Assembly: GCF_004151275.2 (NCBI RefSeq)
Contig: NZ_CP130821.1
Coordinates: forward strand, 434,001-498,000
DNA length: 64,000 bases
Origin: Flavobacterium dauae
GTDB lineage: Bacteria > Bacteroidota > Bacteroidia > Flavobacteriales > Flavobacteriaceae
Direction: 5' to 3'
Positions 53,222-62,926 of this stretch are shown one piece after another. Both the position numbers and the translations under genes were made by a program. Numbering within the stretch: the stretch's first letter is position 1; each line of letters opens with the position of its first letter. Under the pieces are notes generated by a model that had not been told where the DNA came from, ran no database searches, and saw only the letters and a program-made list of their open reading frames with translations.

Positions 53222-53292
53222 GTATACCATAGGTATACTTGTAGCCTTTCGGACTACATATAACGAGGAAAGCGGTATACCGTAGGGTATAT
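53222..53292. repeat. Two related palindromes upstream of the mobilisation genes
   Basis: GTATACCATAGGTATAC (53222-53238) and GTATACCGTAGGGTATAT (53275-53292) share the same half-sites, about 53 bp apart. The first is a near-perfect palindrome. They could be binding sites of the BtgA-like protein (autoregulation or relaxosome assembly). Confidence 0.6.
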
Positions 53293-53315
53293 CAGTATTT
53301 AGAAAACAGCAGGTT

Positions 53316-53864
53316 ATGAAGCAGAGAGATACCAACAGTATCCGTTATCCCAAAGAGACGGACGAAAAGATAGAGAAACTGGCTAAAAGTTTTAGGCGTA
53401 GCAAGAAGGAACTTTTTTGCCAGATGGTGGATTATTTTTACCGGAGCAAAAAAGATCCTTCAGATTTTGGAGATGAGCTATTGAAAAAAGAACTGTCTTC
53501 CGGCATCAGCCGCATTTTATCTTTTATCCGTCAGCAGGAAAAAGATTTTCTGTTACCACTCTTTACTGATACTGGTGTTTTAAAAAGTGTTTCTTTAAGG
53601 CAAAAGGAAGTTTTGGAAGGGATAGGCAGACAACTTTTAACCGAAAGTGAGCAGACTACTGTTCTTACCAAACGGAGTGAACAGATTATAAACGGTCTTA
53701 AATATCTGATTTCAAAACAGAAAGAGAAAGAAATTCTGAAAGAGCAATTCAGTCAATTATTGGATTATTACATAAACCAACGGGAGGAAATGGGTTGGAC
53801 TACATCCGGTGTGAAAAAAGAAGAGCTTATCATTCACGTAAAGCAATCACTCAAAAATTTGTAG
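53316..53864 (+). CDS. BfmA/BtgA-like mobilisation accessory protein
   Basis: This 182-residue protein has a ribbon-helix-helix-like N terminus (SIRYPKETDEKIEKLAKSF, then RSKKELFCQMVDYFYRSK) and a helical, charged remainder. The pattern and the partner gene match the BfmA/BtgA proteins that help the relaxase bind oriT in mobilisable elements of Bacteroidota. It is followed after 3 bp by the relaxase-like gene. Upstream lie two palindromes and a hairpin. Function as an oriT-binding accessory protein is inferred from family and context. Confidence 0.85.
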   Translation: MKQRDTNSIRYPKETDEKIEKLAKSFRRSKKELFCQMVDYFYRSKKDPSDFGDELLKKELSSGISRILSFIRQQEKDFLLPLFTDTGVLKSVSLRQKEVLEGIGRQLLTESEQTTVLTKRSEQIINGLKYLISKQKEKEILKEQFSQLLDYYINQREEMGWTTSGVKKEELIIHVKQSLKNL

Positions 53865-53867
53865 ACG

Positions 53868-54842
53868 ATGTACATTAATATTACAGATTCCGAAACCGGG
53901 AACAACAAAGGAAGTTCAGGACAATTGATCAACTATCTGGAAAAAGAAAACCGCACAGCATTTGAAGAGGGAAGGGAAAATGAATTATGGTTCAATAACC
54001 TGAATAGAGATATTACCCCGCAGGAAGTACGGGTAAAAATCGACTACAATGTAGCTAAATTAAGCAGGAGCGATGCAAAGTTTTTTTTGATAAACATCAG
54101 CCCAAGTGAGAAAGAAATCACTTATCTCAAAGAAAAGTTTGGAGAGAATGGTGCAGAGCAAGAATTAAAAAAATATGTAGTTGGTGTAATGGATGCCTAT
54201 GCCCGTAATTTTAAACGTCCCGGAATTGAAAGTGGCAAGGATCTGTTATGGTATGGAAAATTGGAACACTACCGTTATTATCATTATACTGATGAAGAAG
54301 TAAAACAGGGAATTGCTCAGGTGGGAGAACCCAAGGAAGGAGAGCAAATGCACATACAGATCATTGTCAGTCGTAAAGATATTACAAATAAAATCAAACT
54401 CAGTCCGATGAACAACTCCCGAGGTCGCAACAAACAACATTCTGCCAAACTTGGGCAGTTTGATAGAGTAGCCTTTAAAGAATCGGGCGAATTGATTTTT
54501 GACCAAATGTTTAATTATAACCGTTCTTTAAAAGATACTGTAAATTATGCTTTAACAATGAAAAACGGCAATGCAGAACAAAAAAGAGCTGTTCATTTAC
54601 TAGAACAGTTTGAAAGTAAATTACCTGATATAGAACGGCAAAACATTAATGATACAGCGAAAGATATTTACCAAAATAGTAATATGGAACTAGATCAACT
54701 CATTGACACAATAGGTGGTTCTGCTACAAGTATTTTAAGTGCTTTGCTTTCTCCTGAGCCATTGATATACGAGAATACAGAAGAACAACTTGTGCATTTT
54801 AAGAAAAAGAAGAAAAGAAAAAGACGTCCGCCAACAATATAA
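53868..54842 (+). CDS. BtgB/DUF5712-like mobilisation relaxase
   Basis: This 324-residue protein begins MYINITDSETGNNKGSSGQ, then LINYLEKENR, and continues with IDYNVAKLSRSDAKFFLINI and HYRYYHYTDEEVKQG, followed by MHIQIIVSRKDITNK, whose His may be a metal ligand of a relaxase-type active site; a candidate nucleophilic Tyr cannot be named with certainty. The C terminus is a very basic tail (FKKKKKRKRRPP). Members of DUF5712 (BtgB-like) are paired with BtgA in mobilisable plasmids and transposons. The pair would nick the DNA for transfer by a helper element, since no conjugation apparatus is present in the window. Confidence 0.82.
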   Translation: MYINITDSETGNNKGSSGQLINYLEKENRTAFEEGRENELWFNNLNRDITPQEVRVKIDYNVAKLSRSDAKFFLINISPSEKEITYLKEKFGENGAEQELKKYVVGVMDAYARNFKRPGIESGKDLLWYGKLEHYRYYHYTDEEVKQGIAQVGEPKEGEQMHIQIIVSRKDITNKIKLSPMNNSRGRNKQHSAKLGQFDRVAFKESGELIFDQMFNYNRSLKDTVNYALTMKNGNAEQKRAVHLLEQFESKLPDIERQNINDTAKDIYQNSNMELDQLIDTIGGSATSILSALLSPEPLIYENTEEQLVHFKKKKKRKRRPPTI

Positions 54843-54954
54843 ACAATTATATTCAGTCCTTAATGATGTAAAAAAAAAGCATTATGTTCATCAAGAAAGA
54901 ACAAATAGTTAAGATATTCTCAGGCAATTTTTATTACTTCTACATAGAACTGAA

Positions 54955-54991
54955 ATAGTAAAAAACACATCGTATATGTATTTTTTACTAT
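54955..54991 (+). terminator. Terminator-like hairpin after the mobilisation genes
   Basis: ATAGTAAAAAACACAT and ATGTATTTTTTACTAT pair over 16 bp with one mismatch and are followed by TTTTTTT. The gap 54843-55177 shows no gene and no other structure. Confidence 0.65.
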
Positions 54992-55177
54992 TTTTTTAAA
55001 CTAAATACAATTAGTTTGTTATCAGTTATTTATGTATTATATAGTACTACAAAACAAATGTTATTATTTCTCAACTTTAACACTTTAGAAAGGTTGATGT
55101 ATAAATTAATTCAGGAAATTTACGGTTTTGTTTTTGGAGTATTTTTGTTGAAAATATAATAAGAAGGAGAGGTTGAT

Positions 55178-56434
55178 TTGGAACGAATTGAAGAAAAATT
55201 AAAAATACTTGCTGATGCTGCCAAGTATGATGTAAGTTGTAGTTCGAGTGGGAGCAAACGGAAAAATACAGGTAGAATTGGTGATGCTTCTGCATCGGGA
55301 ATTTGTCACACTTATACTGAGGATGGTCGTTGTGTTTCATTACTCAAGATATTACTGACTAACCATTGTATTTATGATTGTGCCTTTTGTGTGAGCAGAA
55401 GAAGCAATGATGTAAAACGAGCTGCTTTTACGGTTGAGGAAGTGGTAGAGCTGACAATGAACTTTTACCGCAGAAACTATATTGAAGGGCTGTTTTTAAG
55501 CTCAGGGATTTTTAAAAATGCCGATTTCACGATGGAACGCCTAATGCGTATCGTAAAAAAGTTACGTCTTGAAGAAAAGTATAACGGGTATATTCATTTA
55601 AAAACCATTCCGGGAGCCAGTGAGGAACTCATTAAAGAAGCGGGATTGTATGTGGACAGAATGAGTATCAATCTGGAAATGCCTACGGAAGTGGGGTTGA
55701 AAATGGTTGCTCCCGAAAAAGACCACGAATCAGTTAAAAAGCCATTGGCATTTGTACAAAATCAGATTCAGGAATATAAAGCAGAATCCAAGCTGATAAA
55801 GCATACGCCTCAATTTGTACCCGCAGGACAAAGCACGCAAATGGTTATTGGTGCCACACCAGAAACCGATCTGGAAATAATGAACGTAGCCAAAACATTT
55901 TATAATGATTTTAAGCTAAAACGGGTGTATTATAGCGGTTATATTCCAATCAATACAGAGAACTCATTGTTGCCACAAGTTGGAAGCAGACCTCCGTTGG
56001 TTCGTGAAAATCGTTTATATCAAACCGATTGGCTATTACGTTTTTATGATTTTAATTTAGATGAAATATTAAATCCGAAGCATCAGCAATTAGACTTAGA
56101 TATTGACCCGAAATTGAGCTGGGCTTTGCGAAATCCACAGTATTTTCCGATAGATATCAATACGGCCGATTATAAACAAATTATTCGAATTCCGGGAGTG
56201 GGAAGGCAATCGGCAATGAAAATTATTCAGTCAAGAAAATTTGGCAGGCTGTCCGAATATCAGGTTAAGAAAATGGGTATTGCTTTTAACCGTGCCCGAC
56301 ATTTTATGCGATGTGCCGATACACCTATTATCTTGGGAACCCCTTCAATGGAATATGTAAAACAAACTATTTTACAACGAAATTCCACTAAATATCTGAC
56401 AACGGTTTCTGATACGCAATTAAGTCTTTTTTAG
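55178..56434 (+). CDS. Putative DNA modification/repair radical SAM protein
   Basis: This 418-residue radical SAM protein has the cluster-binding motif LTNHCIYDCAFCVSR (C64, C68, C71), an N-terminal Ser/Cys-rich segment (SCSSSGSKRKNTG), and C-terminal helix-hairpin-helix DNA-binding sequence (IIRIPGVGRQSAMKIIQSRK). Its family is regularly encoded next to TIGR03915-type proteins, and the start of such a gene follows here without a gap. A TTG at 55178 is the only possible start, because a TAA precedes it in frame at 55160; a purine-rich AAGGAGAGG stands before it. The reaction is unknown. Confidence 0.92.
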   Translation: MERIEEKLKILADAAKYDVSCSSSGSKRKNTGRIGDASASGICHTYTEDGRCVSLLKILLTNHCIYDCAFCVSRRSNDVKRAAFTVEEVVELTMNFYRRNYIEGLFLSSGIFKNADFTMERLMRIVKKLRLEEKYNGYIHLKTIPGASEELIKEAGLYVDRMSINLEMPTEVGLKMVAPEKDHESVKKPLAFVQNQIQEYKAESKLIKHTPQFVPAGQSTQMVIGATPETDLEIMNVAKTFYNDFKLKRVYYSGYIPINTENSLLPQVGSRPPLVRENRLYQTDWLLRFYDFNLDEILNPKHQQLDLDIDPKLSWALRNPQYFPIDINTADYKQIIRIPGVGRQSAMKIIQSRKFGRLSEYQVKKMGIAFNRARHFMRCADTPIILGTPSMEYVKQTILQRNSTKYLTTVSDTQLSLF

Positions 56435-57202
56435 ATGCAGTATATATTTGACGGGACATATAACGGTTTTTTGTGCTGTGTATTTGAATATTTTGAATAC
56501 AAAGATTCTAATGTGCAATTACAAGTTGAAGGCGATGATGCAACCCAAACGTTTTTGTTTGATTCCGACAAAAGTATTATTACCGATTTGGTTAAAGCCA
56601 AGAGAGTTCAAACCGGTTTACAAAAACATTTGGGAAAATCTATCGCAATGGATTTTTTTAGGGTTTTTCTTTCGGAAGACCGAAAAGCGTGGGCAGCGAG
56701 TTTTAATATTATATGTCAGATATTTTCAGGAAAAACCAATATCCTTGGGAATTATGGGAGTGAAGAAGTGCTGTATTTTAAACAAACATTAAAAAAAGTA
56801 AGTAGGGAACGTCACCGAATGAAAGCTTTTATCCGATTTAGTAGAAGCAGTGACGGAATGTTTTTTGCTGTTATTGAACCGGATTTCAACGTGTTACCTT
56901 TGATAACTACTTTTTTTAAAAACCGTTATGCCGACCAAAAATGGCTGATTTATGATGTTAAAAGAAAATACGGATTGCTGTATGACAAGGAAAATGTAAT
57001 GGAAGTGAAACTTTCGCCCGAAGAAAAACACGCCCTGACTACTGATACTGTGATTACTTTAGATGAAAAAGACGAACATTTTCAAAACTTATGGAAACGA
57101 TATTATCAAAGCACGAATATCGAAGCCCGGCGAAATATGAAACTTCATCTGCAATATGTTCCTAAAAGATACTGGAAATATCTGGTGGAAAAACAAGTGT
57201 AA
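56435..57202 (+). CDS. TIGR03915-family putative DNA repair protein
   Basis: This 255-residue protein is the usual partner of the radical SAM protein before it. The body (YIFDGTYNGFLCCVFEYFEY, then KKVSRERHRMKAFIRFSR and LITTFFKNRYADQKWLIYDV, and YYQSTNIEARRNMKLHLQYV) matches the DUF4130/TIGR03915 pattern, and YWKYLVEKQ ends the protein. The ATG follows the radical SAM stop immediately (1-base spacing), so translation is probably coupled. Role: a proposed uracil-DNA-glycosylase-like or repair function, not proven. Confidence 0.9.
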   Translation: MQYIFDGTYNGFLCCVFEYFEYKDSNVQLQVEGDDATQTFLFDSDKSIITDLVKAKRVQTGLQKHLGKSIAMDFFRVFLSEDRKAWAASFNIICQIFSGKTNILGNYGSEEVLYFKQTLKKVSRERHRMKAFIRFSRSSDGMFFAVIEPDFNVLPLITTFFKNRYADQKWLIYDVKRKYGLLYDKENVMEVKLSPEEKHALTTDTVITLDEKDEHFQNLWKRYYQSTNIEARRNMKLHLQYVPKRYWKYLVEKQV

Positions 57203-57298
57203 AAAACTACTATCAATCAATTACATTATATTCCATTATCTTTAAAGCCATAAGTTTTAATAGATTTTCAAATAGATTTTTTACTAAAAAAATATACT

Positions 57299-58502
57299 AT
57301 GGATTTAAAATCAAATGAACCTTTTTGGTTAGTGAAAAACGGAATTATCAATAGTTATCCTTCGTTGCGAGAAGATAAATTGTAATGTTTAGATTGTAGG
57401 AGGTGGCATTACCGGAAGCCTGATTGCACATCAGTGTATGGAAGACGGTTATAAAACCCTACTTATAGATAAACGGGAAATTGCCAACGGAGGTTCATCT
57501 GCAACTACTTCTATGTTGCAATATGAAATTGATACACCTTCGTATGAACTTATTGAAATGATTGGCAAAAAAGGAGTTGTAGCAAGTTATGAAGCCTGTT
57601 CCAAATCAATTGATATGCTACAAAAAGTCTGTAAACAGATAAAATCCAAATCGGGTTTCAAGAAAAAAGAATCGCTTTATTTTGCTGCTTTCAAAAAATA
57701 CATGGGTTGGCTTAAAAAGGAATTTGAAGCCCGCAAAGAAGCCGGCTTTAAAGTAAAATGGCTGGGAGCGGATGCTATTGAAAAAAAATATCAATTACAG
57801 AAAACCTATGGAGGAATCTTGTCTGAACAAGGTGCGAGTGTGGATGCTTTTACACTGGTTCACGAAATTCTGGAATTCAACATGAAAAGAGGCTTACAGG
57901 TTTTTGATAAAACAGAATTGGTTGATGTCAAATCCAACAAATCTGGTAATGAAGTAACTCTTCAAACAGGAGCGAAAATTAAAACTAAAAAAATCGTGTA
58001 TTGTGTAGGCTATGAAAGTGCAATGATGATAAAAGAAAATTTTGTTGATCTGATAAGCACTTATGCTATTGTTTCTGAAATTGATGAAACGCTAAGCAGG
58101 AAATATAATGACATACTGATATGGAATACATCAGAACCTTATATTTATTTGCGAACTACCGATGATGGACGGTTTTTGATAGGAGGCGAAGATGAAGAAT
58201 TCCGAAATCCGCAAAAACGAGATACACTCATCAGTAAGAAAGAACAGAAATTACTGAAATCGTTTGAAAAGCACTTGCCACATATTCCCTTTCATTCCGA
58301 TTTTGCCTGGGCTGGAACATTCGGAGAAACCAAAGACGGATTGCCTTATATCGGAGAACATGAAGATTTTAAGAACAGTTATTTTGTTTTGGGTTTCGGT
58401 GGTAACGGCATCACTTTTTCGGTGATGGGAATGGAAATGGTTTCGGATTGGATGAAAGGTAAAAAACATTCATTAAGCGAATGGTTTAAATTTGGAAGAT
58501 AA
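57299..58502 (+). pseudogene. FAD-dependent oxidoreductase (DadA-like), N-terminal frameshift and nonsense
   Basis: An ATG at 57299 opens a frame (MDLKSNEPFWLVKNG) that stops at 57383-57385 (TAA). The dinucleotide-binding motif IVGGGITGSLIAHQ continues in another frame, from about 57393, right behind an in-frame TAG (57390-57392). The rest of the protein is intact to 58502: VDAFTLVHEILEFNMKRG, KKIVYCVGYESAM and GGEDEEF, FGGNGITFSVMGMEM at the C terminus. A 354-residue product from 57438 would lack the FAD-binding loop. So two lesions lie within about 10 bp: a frameshift and a stop. A sequencing error is possible. Confidence 0.78.
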
Positions 58503-58507
58503 TTAAT

Positions 58508-59584
58508 CTATACATCTTCTCGATTATCACTTTCTTCCTTTTTGCCTTCTTTAATTAGTTCGTTGACTTCCTGCATTTCACCCTTTTCCAGATGTTTTAC
58601 CAAATCTTCCTGTTCATCAGAATGTTTATCAATGTGAAAAGTGCAACCAATAGGAAAATGATCGGAACCTATGGAGGGATAAATAAACAGTTTATCTATA
58701 AAAATATCCGGACTGTGAAATAATAAATCTAACGGAACCCTGAAAAACCAATATTTAGTATGAAATGTGGCAAGAATTCCTCTTCCGATGCGGGCATCAA
58801 TCAAACGGCTTTTTTTTTTGAACAATATGGACGATTTTGCCCAGGCTACATTATTAAAATCACCAGTTACCAACACAGGTAGCTTGTAATCACGTACTTT
58901 TTTGGCAATGCAAAGCAAATCACCATCTCTTTCTTTGGAATTTTCTTCTTCTGTAGGGCTCGGAGGTGGTGGATGAGCACCAAAAAATATAAAACGATGC
59001 CCATCTCTTGTTTCTAATTCTGCTTCAATACTGGGCAGATCATCAGCTACAAAATAATGAGTTTGCAAACAATTTACTTTTAATTTGGTATAAAAGTGCA
59101 TACCATAAGTATTTTCCAATGTTACTTTTTCGTAGTTTGGATATTTTTCTTCCAATACACGCATTGCTTGTTCCCAATTGCTGTTGCTCTCCATAGTCAG
59201 AAAAATATCGGGTTGTTCTTTATTAATCAGATCTACAAAGCGATTATACTCCTTGTTAAACTGATAAATGTTACAGGAAATTATTTTTATCTTGTCAGAT
59301 GCTTTTTCGGTTTGTTTGATTATGGGCGTCTTCCAGAATTTGGTATATCGCATCAAAATATAAATGTGATAGCCTATCAATACGAGCTGTACTCCTTGAA
59401 AAAACCATAATACAGAGTTCTCTTTTATATAGAAAAAAGCAATGATAAAGACAATAATCTGTAATGGTAGTAATTGAAGCTTTATAAATTCTGCAACTCT
59501 AAAAATCCAATGTTGGTTTTGTATAAATGGTAAAACACTTATCAATATCAACAAAGCAGAAAGTATAATCAGAGTAGTTACCAT
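58508..59584 (-). CDS. Membrane-anchored endonuclease/exonuclease/phosphatase family protein
   Basis: This 358-residue protein has three N-terminal membrane helices (about residues 1-20, 36-53 and 57-78), then an EEP-fold catalytic domain with ISCNIYQFNKE, PDIFLTMESN (metal Glu), FFGAHPPPPSP, VLVTGDFNNVAWAKSS and GSDHFPIGCTF. The C-terminal tail is acidic (EGKKEESDNREDV). Such proteins cleave phosphodiesters in DNA, RNA or lipids; the substrate is unknown. It is convergent with the broken oxidoreductase gene (5-bp gap). Confidence 0.9.
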   Translation of the reverse strand: MVTTLIILSALLILISVLPFIQNQHWIFRVAEFIKLQLLPLQIIVFIIAFFYIKENSVLWFFQGVQLVLIGYHIYILMRYTKFWKTPIIKQTEKASDKIKIISCNIYQFNKEYNRFVDLINKEQPDIFLTMESNSNWEQAMRVLEEKYPNYEKVTLENTYGMHFYTKLKVNCLQTHYFVADDLPSIEAELETRDGHRFIFFGAHPPPPSPTEEENSKERDGDLLCIAKKVRDYKLPVLVTGDFNNVAWAKSSILFKKKSRLIDARIGRGILATFHTKYWFFRVPLDLLFHSPDIFIDKLFIYPSIGSDHFPIGCTFHIDKHSDEQEDLVKHLEKGEMQEVNELIKEGKKEESDNREDV

Positions 59585-59773
59585 AACTATTATCTATTTA
59601 ACAATGGAATTAATAAATCCGTCAAATATAAATATTTTGTATTTAGCTATATAATAAATACTGTGTTAAAAAGAAATAATGGAATAAATATTAGTATTTA
59701 ATATTGTATATTTATCAGGTTGGAAGTTGATTAAGTACAATAAATATGATATAATCATTAAAATTTTTTATTT

Positions 59774-61888
59774 ATGAAAAAAGAAAAAAATATTAAATCA
59801 ACCCACATTGATGAACATTCGGTTGATAATGGTAACAAGGTGATGACCACCAATGATGGTGTCCCAATAAGTGACAATAATAATACACTAAAAGCAGGAA
59901 ATCGCGGACCGTCTTTGCAACAGGATCATATTTATTTTGACAAACTGATGCACTTCGACCGTGAACGCATTCCTGAGCGGGTGGTACACGCTCGTGGTTC
60001 TGCAGCTCACGGTATTTTTGAAACTACTGCCGATCTGTCGAAATATACAACAGCTAAATTTTTAAAAAAGGGAACTAAAACCCCCGTTTTTACCCGATTC
60101 TCTACAGTAGCAGGATTTAAAGGGTCTACAGATTTAGCAAGAGATGTGCGTGGTTTTTCAGTGAAGTTCTATACTGAAGAAGGTAATTATGATTTAGTAG
60201 GAAACAACATTCCTGTATTTTTTATTCAGGATGCGATGAATTTTCCTGATTTGGTACATGCCGTAAAGCCCGAACCAAACAACGAAATGCCGCAGGCTGC
60301 ATCTGCCCATAATACATTTTGGGATTTTATTTCCCTAATACCTGAAGCGGCACATATGACGATGTGGGTAATGTCTGATCGGGCAATTCCAAGAAGTTTA
60401 CGAATGATGGAAGGCTTTGGGGTTCATACTTTTAAATTTTTAAACAAAGAAGGTAAAGCGACTTTCGTGAAATTTCATTGGAAGCCCCGACTGGGGGTTC
60501 ATTCCGTAGCATGGAACGAAGCACAGAAGATTTCAGGATTTGATGCGGATTTTCATCGTAGGGATTTGTGGGAAGCTATAGAAAACGATGATTACCCGCA
60601 ATGGGACCTGGGTGTACAATTGGTTCCGGAAGAAGATGAGATGAAATTTTCTTTTGATCTTTTAGATCCTACCAAAATTATTCCTGAAGAACTGGTTCCC
60701 GTAAAAATTATCGGAACAATGACCTTGAACAGGAATCCTGAAAACTTCTTCGCAGAAACGGAGCAGGCAGCTTTTGATCCGGGACGTTTGGTACCGGGAA
60801 TTGATGTTACCGATGATCCCCTTTTACAAGGACGAATTTTTTCCTATATGGATACACAAAATTACCGTTTAGGAGGTCCAAATTTTCATGAATTGCCCAT
60901 CAACCGCCCAATTAACGGGAAACATAATAATCAGAAAGATGGCTTTGCCCGATTGGATATACCGAAAGGTGAAGTAAGTTATTTCCCAAACAGCAAAGCC
61001 GAAGGTTGCCCTTACCACGCCATGCTGAAAGGTGAAACAGGCTTCCAATCACATCAGCAGAAAATTGAAGCACATAAAGTAAGGGAACGTTCCGATTCTT
61101 TTGCCGATCATTTTACGCAAGCCCGTTTATTTTTTGATTCGCAAAGTCCTGAAGAGAAAGAGCATATTATTAGTGCATTGAGTTTTGAATTATCTAAAGT
61201 AGATGATGTAGATATTCGACGTAGAGAACTGGCTATTTTACATCAGATCGATTCTGACCTGGCTAAGAAAGTTGGAAACAATTTAGGCTTAACTCCTCCT
61301 AAAGAATTAGATAAGCTTACCTTAAAATTTGCCCGGCAAAACCATCCCGATTATCCTATCAAGCCCAAAAAGCCTGAAATAAAAAAATCGGAAGCTTTAA
61401 GTATGAAAGTAAAACCGGGAGAAGGAACAATTTCTACTAGAAAAGTAGCTTTTTTAGTAGATGACGGAGTAAGCAAATCCTCTGTTGATAAAATGAAAAA
61501 AGCAATAGAAAGAGAAGGTGCAAAAGCAGTACTTATTGCATCTCACGTAGGAACAATGAAATTTAAAGAAGGAGATACAGAAGAAATAGATCATTCTTAT
61601 CTTACCGATGCCTCTGTCTTATATGATGCTTTTTATACTCCCGGTGGTGATTCAGTAAAGAAACTGGCTGATAATCCGGATTATATACAATTTTTAAATG
61701 AGGGATATCGCCACTGTAAAGCCATTGCGTTTGCTAAAGATTCCGAAGATTTAATACAAAAAACATTAATTAATAAGGATGAGGGAGTTATTTTGGAAAG
61801 TAATAATAATTTGACAAGAGACTTCATTAATGCAATGAAAAGTCACCGCATTTGGGAACGGGAAAAACCCAGAAAAGTTCCATCATAG
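59774..61888 (+). CDS. katE: Large-subunit (clade 2, HPII-type) catalase
   Basis: Catalase splits hydrogen peroxide to water and oxygen with heme. The 704-residue protein has the distal His in RVVHARGSAAHG, then FTRFSTVAGFKGSTDLARDV and YDLVGNNIPVFFIQDAM (distal Asn), and the proximal Tyr region RIFSYMDTQNYRLGGPNF. The C-terminal 150 residues (RKVAFLVDDGVSKSSVDKM, then FYTPGGDSVKKL) form the class I glutamine-amidotransferase/flavodoxin-like domain found in HPII. A 189-bp gap with no visible gene precedes it. Confidence 0.96.
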   Translation: MKKEKNIKSTHIDEHSVDNGNKVMTTNDGVPISDNNNTLKAGNRGPSLQQDHIYFDKLMHFDRERIPERVVHARGSAAHGIFETTADLSKYTTAKFLKKGTKTPVFTRFSTVAGFKGSTDLARDVRGFSVKFYTEEGNYDLVGNNIPVFFIQDAMNFPDLVHAVKPEPNNEMPQAASAHNTFWDFISLIPEAAHMTMWVMSDRAIPRSLRMMEGFGVHTFKFLNKEGKATFVKFHWKPRLGVHSVAWNEAQKISGFDADFHRRDLWEAIENDDYPQWDLGVQLVPEEDEMKFSFDLLDPTKIIPEELVPVKIIGTMTLNRNPENFFAETEQAAFDPGRLVPGIDVTDDPLLQGRIFSYMDTQNYRLGGPNFHELPINRPINGKHNNQKDGFARLDIPKGEVSYFPNSKAEGCPYHAMLKGETGFQSHQQKIEAHKVRERSDSFADHFTQARLFFDSQSPEEKEHIISALSFELSKVDDVDIRRRELAILHQIDSDLAKKVGNNLGLTPPKELDKLTLKFARQNHPDYPIKPKKPEIKKSEALSMKVKPGEGTISTRKVAFLVDDGVSKSSVDKMKKAIEREGAKAVLIASHVGTMKFKEGDTEEIDHSYLTDASVLYDAFYTPGGDSVKKLADNPDYIQFLNEGYRHCKAIAFAKDSEDLIQKTLINKDEGVILESNNNLTRDFINAMKSHRIWEREKPRKVPS

Positions 61889-61961
61889 CGAAGTGTACGC
61901 GTTAACTAGATAATAATCTGAAAAAGATTCAATTATTAATCCACTTAATACAGATGAAAAT

Positions 61962-62921
61962 ATGATGAATCACCAACAAAATATCGGAATCATATCCTGT
62001 ATTGGGAATACTCCGCTCGTACGACTTAAGCGTTTATTCAATAAATCTCCGGTAGAATTATATGGTAAATTGGAAATGTTTAATCCGGGTGGAAGTATTA
62101 AAGACCGTACTGCTCACAATATATTAAAAAGCGCAATGGATAAGGGAATTATTCATTCGAATACTACAGTAATTGAATCCACCTCGGGCAATATGGGGAT
62201 AGGCTTAGCAAGAGTTTGTCATTTTTTTGGATTAAAACTTATTTTGGTTACCGATCCCCATATTAATGAAATAACCGTGAATATTTTAAAAACCTTTAAT
62301 GCAGAAGTTGTAACAGTTAATCAGCACGACGGCAAAGGTGGTTACCTGAATACCCGACTGCAGAAAGTACAGCAATTACTCACAGAAATCCCCGATAGCT
62401 TTTGGCCTGATCAATACCATAATATGGATAATCCTTTGGCACATGAACAAACTTTTTTGGAAATAACCAGTACTTTGGGTAAAAATCCTGATTATGTCTT
62501 TGTATCTACAAGTACCTGTGGTACTTTACGAGGGTTGGGAGATGCCATAGTAAAGCACAAGGCGGAAACTAAAATTATTGCAGTAGATGCACGAGGTAGT
62601 GTAATTTTTGGAGATGAACCCCAAAAAAGAATTATTCCCGGAATGGGAGCAAGTCGTGCGTCTGACTTTTTAATCATTGACCAAGTTAACAAAGTACTAT
62701 TGATCTCGGATAAAGAATCAGTGGAAGGATGCCATCATTTACTAAAAACCGAAAGTATTTTGGCGGGCGGTTCATCGGGTGCTGTTGTGAAAGCTATTGA
62801 AAAAATCATATACCAACTCCCTGAAAACACAACAATTGTTGCCATTTTTGCAGACAGTGGCGAGCGTTATCTTAAAACAATTTATTCAGAAGAATGGATA
62901 CAGCAACATTTTAAGACGTAA
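61962..62921 (+). CDS. PLP-dependent cysteine-synthase-fold enzyme, SbnA-like
   Basis: SbnA makes N-(2-amino-2-carboxyethyl)-L-glutamate from phosphoserine and glutamate on the way to 2,3-diaminopropionate. The 319-residue fold-type II protein has IGNTPLVRLKRLFNKSPVEL, the PLP-Lys in FNPGGSIKDRTAHNIL, TSGNMGIGLARVCHFFG, and the C-terminal ILAGGSSGAVVKAI. LEMFNPGGSIKD and VTDPHINEITV are more like SbnA than classical cysteine synthase, but a cysteine/cystathionine-type synthase is not excluded. It starts 74 bp after katE and runs into the next gene with a 5-bp gap. Confidence 0.85.
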   Translation: MMNHQQNIGIISCIGNTPLVRLKRLFNKSPVELYGKLEMFNPGGSIKDRTAHNILKSAMDKGIIHSNTTVIESTSGNMGIGLARVCHFFGLKLILVTDPHINEITVNILKTFNAEVVTVNQHDGKGGYLNTRLQKVQQLLTEIPDSFWPDQYHNMDNPLAHEQTFLEITSTLGKNPDYVFVSTSTCGTLRGLGDAIVKHKAETKIIAVDARGSVIFGDEPQKRIIPGMGASRASDFLIIDQVNKVLLISDKESVEGCHHLLKTESILAGGSSGAVVKAIEKIIYQLPENTTIVAIFADSGERYLKTIYSEEWIQQHFKT

Positions 62922-62926
62922 GAAAA

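Noticed and set aside
53222..53292. A CRISPR array
   Set aside because: Only two short palindromes with a 53-bp interval; no repeat series and no cas genes anywhere in the window.
55077..55340. Minus-strand open frame rich in His, Gln and Phe
   Set aside because: It overlaps the start of the radical SAM gene antisense and has no start signal or family pattern.
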